This document shows, piece after piece, positions 60,444 to 64,000 of a stretch of 64,000 nt of DNA; within the stretch, counting starts at the first letter, position 1; each line of letters starts with the position of its first letter. The translations under genes were made by a program, and so were the position numbers. The notes below the pieces were generated by a model. That model was not told where the DNA came from, did not search any database, and saw only the letters and a list, made by a program, of their open reading frames with translations. The stretch is from Antilocapra americana (Eukaryota; Chordata; Mammalia; Artiodactyla; Antilocapridae): positions 12,358,416 to 12,422,415 of the forward strand of contig ML664183.1 of NCBI GenBank assembly GCA_007570785.1. The letters are read 5' to 3'.

Positions 60444-60585
60444 ATTCACATTGTATGACATCTAGGTTAAATTGCTGAACGGCTCCCATGCTTATCTGTT
60501 TTAACTCACTGTCCAGTAGCATCTGCATTAAGGATGTTGACAGATGCTGGCAGGCTGACATGCAAGCAGTCTGGGCAACTTTCCC
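60444..60585 (-). CDS. EXOC6: EXOC6 internal exon (142 nt)
   Basis: The most upstream EXOC6 exon in the window. From a TTTAAACAG acceptor to an AAT|GTAAGT donor it reads GKVAQTACMSACQHLSTSLM then QMLLDSELKQISMGAVQQFN and LDVIQCE, with one base of the next codon. This helical segment belongs to the Sec15 C-terminal domain. Together the four exons encode 153 residues, the last fifth of the roughly 800-residue protein. The remaining exons lie beyond 64000. Confidence 0.96.
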
Positions 60586-63500
60586 CTGTTTAAAACAAAT
60601 ATCCAAACCAAAAAATAAACATAGAAACGAATCATATCAAAAAGTATCACAAAAATTTTTCATGGCATTTTTTTTAGTGGTGGCCTTTCTCTTTCTGTAT
60701 TCTGAGTGGCTGTATTTTAGCATAGGAACTGAAAGTAACATTCTGTTGACTTGTCATTCTCATGATATAAACATCATTAAAGCTATAATTGTATGTAGAA
60801 AAATTAAAGTTTGTGTTTAAAATTTATTATTATTTTATATCTCTTTAAATATCTCAAATATTTTTAAAAATGCACATTAAAATATGCCATTTGTGACATA
60901 AAATAACTGTCATGTTGATGGAACATTTATTCATATAATGCTCTTTAAACTTTCATTTATGTAATTAACCAAGCCAAGAATTAAGTTAATAGTGTAATTT
61001 CTTATAATTTAACTATACCTAATATACTTTATAACATATACTTTCATATGTATATAAGTAAAATGTCTTTATAAAATATACTTTGAGTCATTAAGTTCTT
61101 ACATCCAATAGGAAGCTTAGTTTGGAGCATAGCTTCTATTAGCGGGGAAAAAAAGAAGCTTGCATACTGATATGATTTCACAATCATCTACAGATCTTTT
61201 CATTTAGTTTTAAAAATTAAGTTTTAAAATCATCTGATAATTTAGATATATAAAGTTAAGTGAGCTATAAATACTGTGGCTGTCTTTTAGTATAATATCA
61301 TTATATTTTCTACTATAATAAGCTCCTAAATCTCTACATGAATTTTGACAGCCTTGATTCAGGCTATATTTTCTTTAAAATGATAAAAACAATTTTAAAT
61401 GTTTAGCTTCTAGATTACATAGCTGAATCACAATATAACATTGCCTTTAGTATAAATTGTTCTTTCAAGCAGGCTTTTTATTTTAACTACAGTTGAAAAA
61501 AAAAAATTACAAAAACTTTCAGGTCAGGCTTTCCAGTGTAATACCACTGCTAGTATGGCTATCACCAACCCATAATTATGTGATTTGGTGATGGACTGAC
61601 ACCCATATGATTCAAAGATTTATGACTAAGGTTAGAAATAAGAACTTTTGGAAGATGTGCCATGTTTTGCCTTATTAGCATTAACAAATATTTACCCAGT
61701 GATATATGATCATTATGCTTTTCCTACTTATCACAAAGGCCAATAAAGCTACAAAATCATGAAAATCTTCTAAACATAAATGCTATAATATATTGATGCA
61801 AAAATGTTTACATAGGATTGATCTGTTAGAAAACAAGGAACATAAATATACTTTTAAGATGTTTACTTGAACAACTGTTCATTCGATTACACATTTAAAG
61901 TCAGGCTAGAAACAAGCAACTTTTATGAATCTTTATGAATCTTTGATAAGCCTTTAGCATTTAGACACTATGCACAGTAAAAAAAAAAAAAACTGTGCAT
62001 CTGAAATGGAATGCCAATATCTAAATCAGAAACTTAAGAGATAAAAGCTGATGCAGACAATATATTTGACAAATACTGATGAACTGCCAAAAAGGAATGT
62101 AACAAACAATGCAAACCCCAGCATGCTTCAAGATCCCCAAACCAAGAAGAATTAGTCTAGGAGACATGCAGCTGCATTTCCTAAGCAGAATAATACCAAT
62201 ATGAATGAGAAGCAGGAGGGGAGAGACAGAAAAAGAAGAAATCAATGGCATGTAATTTAATTACAATGTAATAGGCTTGAAAAAACTTAATGGAAATGTC
62301 ATTTTGACCTAATGGAACAACTAGCACATTTTAGTTTTAATGTACTTCGCCATCAAATCAGCTCCATGTCCTACTTATGTTACCACTATAATGTACTAAC
62401 TGCAAAAGCAGATTAATAAACTGCCAAAAACAATTACTACTACACTGATTTCATAAATAAACACACTGTGTAAAATTTTAACATGGGTTCAGATGCTACA
62501 AATGACTATGCAGCAATAGTACTGGAGCCAAAATCATGGTACTAGTACAAAAATACAGGCTATTTCATAAACTTGGTGGATATGGGTAATGAAAACATAC
62601 AAGAGTGCATGCGCGTGCATTCACACACACACACACACACTCACATGTGTTTCTGTTTAAGTAACACATGCAATTTCCTTTGATTATGCATATTAAATAC
62701 AGGCTTATTGTTCTCAAAGATAGAAGTTTAAAATGTTTATAAAATATTGAAGTGAAAAATTCCTTTTTATAGCTCAAAATTGACATCAAAGGTTCAAATC
62801 CTTTAAACATTTAAAGTTATATTCTATAAGATCAATTTTTTAATGTGTACTTTTTGACTATAAAATGTGAGCAAATATTCTTAAATTTTACCTGTTACTT
62901 ATTTTGAGACTGAAAATTTTAATGTTCCAGAAACTTGCACATCCCCAAAACATTTTTGATGCCTGTAGCCCTTGGTACACTTTTGTATAACCAAAACACT
63001 TCTTTCTGAACATTATTTTGCTATTATTATTGATGCTTTTAATACTGTATCATCTTCTAGAACAAAAATAATCTAAGTACTTTTACAATTGTCTTTAAAA
63101 ACTGACCGTTTTCATTATAGATGTTCTGGTTTTTAACAATACAACAAACAAAGCCAAAATAAATGAAGTGACTGAGAAAATATAGCACATTTAGTATCAA
63201 GCACCTAGAAATTTCTGTTCCTCTCATCCGAAAAGTTAATTGCAACTATTGCTAACATTCTCTTTTTCTTTAACATAAATTTCAGTAAGTAAGTAAAAAC
63301 ACCTGCCAAACTTTTAAAGGTAACTACTTTTTTACCCTGCTCTCACATTTTGCTGAAAAACAACTTGCAAAGAGAGAAAACCCCTGGACAAACTTCTTGT
63401 ATTTCAAAGGAACTTGTAAAAGAGAATCTGCTGACATATTAGATCCTTTTCGCATTACCCAAAAGCTTTTCTTCTAAGAACAATTGTAGTAAAGAGACAT

Positions 63501-64000
63501 TTGGCTCCCAGGAAATTCCCAAAGGGTCAACCATATGCATCCTTCCATGGCACCTTCACAGTGCTGCTTTCTAGATTCATGTCTCAAAAGCAGCTTTCAT
63601 CATTTACTTGTGTGTCAGTCAATATGATTTATGGACTGCATTCAACAAAGTCAAAGCATATAGAATGAGAAATATGACTACAATCTGCTAATTTGTTTTG
63701 TATTGAGCCACTTAAGAGTCAAAGACCTGATGTCAGACTGAGACCAGCAACACAATTAACCAGTTGGTGACAGATTCATCCATCCTCCCTGCCAGGCTGT
63801 GCCAATCAAAGACAGCATGAGGCGACATTTGGTGAAATCAGTAAGAAAACTCATTCTCTAAGTAACCTATGTGAGACCTTGATTGACACTTTTTGAATTT
63901 AGTTTGTGGAACACAGACAGTCTTTACCCAATAGTCCCTCACTGCAAGCTGTGAAATAAGGCTTTTAATGCCAATCACAAGAACAATAAACCACAAACCA
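60586..64000 (-). other. EXOC6: EXOC6 upstream intron (partial)
   Basis: I searched the minus strand for the preceding Sec15 exon (the block ending in HLP before GKVAQ) and did not find it, so this is intron to the window edge. AT-rich, with a (CA)n tract at about 62623-62640 and poly-A at about 61979-61992. Short ORFs show no recognisable domain. Confidence 0.65.
62623..62640. repeat. (CA)9 microsatellite
   Basis: Short CACACACACACACACACA run in the EXOC6 intron, preceded by a GCATGCGCGTGCATTC alternating tract. Confidence 0.9.

Noticed and set aside
60586..64000. Another EXOC6 exon upstream of the 60444-60585 exon
   Set aside because: No minus-strand frame matched the expected Sec15 block; the short ORFs are AT-rich noise.
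1..64000. CRISPR array, prokaryotic operon, phage or defence system
   Set aside because: The window is spliced mammalian DNA; its repeats are dispersed retroelements and microsatellites, with no regular spacer array.

Overview
The window is mammalian nuclear DNA from a bovid, most likely cattle or a close relative. The evidence is spliced genes with GT-AG introns and a dense load of ruminant retroelements: BovB (RTE-clade LINE), Bov-tA and Bov-A2 SINEs, L1-BT 3' ends and cetartiodactyl CHR-type tRNA SINEs, over older MIR, L2 and L1M remnants. Both recognisable genes lie on the minus strand.

Region 1 (1-8260) holds the 5' five exons of CYP26C1, the retinoic-acid hydroxylase P450. They run from the ATG at 7496 to the exon 5 donor at 2110, giving 398 codons with all phases consistent. 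The last exon, which carries the heme-cysteine loop, is not in the window and must lie beyond its left edge. The exon 1 area and the DNA upstream are GC- and CpG-rich and contain a TATA-type element.

Region 2 (about 9200-64000) is the 3' end of EXOC6 (Sec15A, exocyst subunit). Four coding exons (60444-60585, 45261-45334, 11547-11659, 10333-10465) encode the last 153 residues of the Sec15 C-terminal domain, followed by a 3'UTR of about 1.1 kb. The two large introns (about 33.6 and 15.1 kb) and the start of a third make up most of the window. EXOC6 lies directly upstream of CYP26C1 on the same strand, matching the known mammalian order EXOC6-CYP26C1-CYP26A1.

Almost everything else is retroelement history inside EXOC6 introns. 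Highlights are a near full-length BovB split into two opposed arms (twin-priming style) at 52541-55756; a chimeric element (tRNA-like Bov-tA head joined to about 400 bp of BovB) bounded by a perfect 10-bp target-site duplication at 20464-20958; a poly(A)-only insertion with a 15-bp duplication at 18748-18792; opposed BovB copies about 1.2 kb apart that could form long dsRNA; and a 400-N assembly gap inside a BovB copy that should be about 745 bp. I found no tRNA, rRNA or CRISPR locus and no evidence of a new enzymatic or defence system. The long translated ORFs outside the listed exons are BovB reverse-transcriptase debris or antisense shadows of GC-rich exons.
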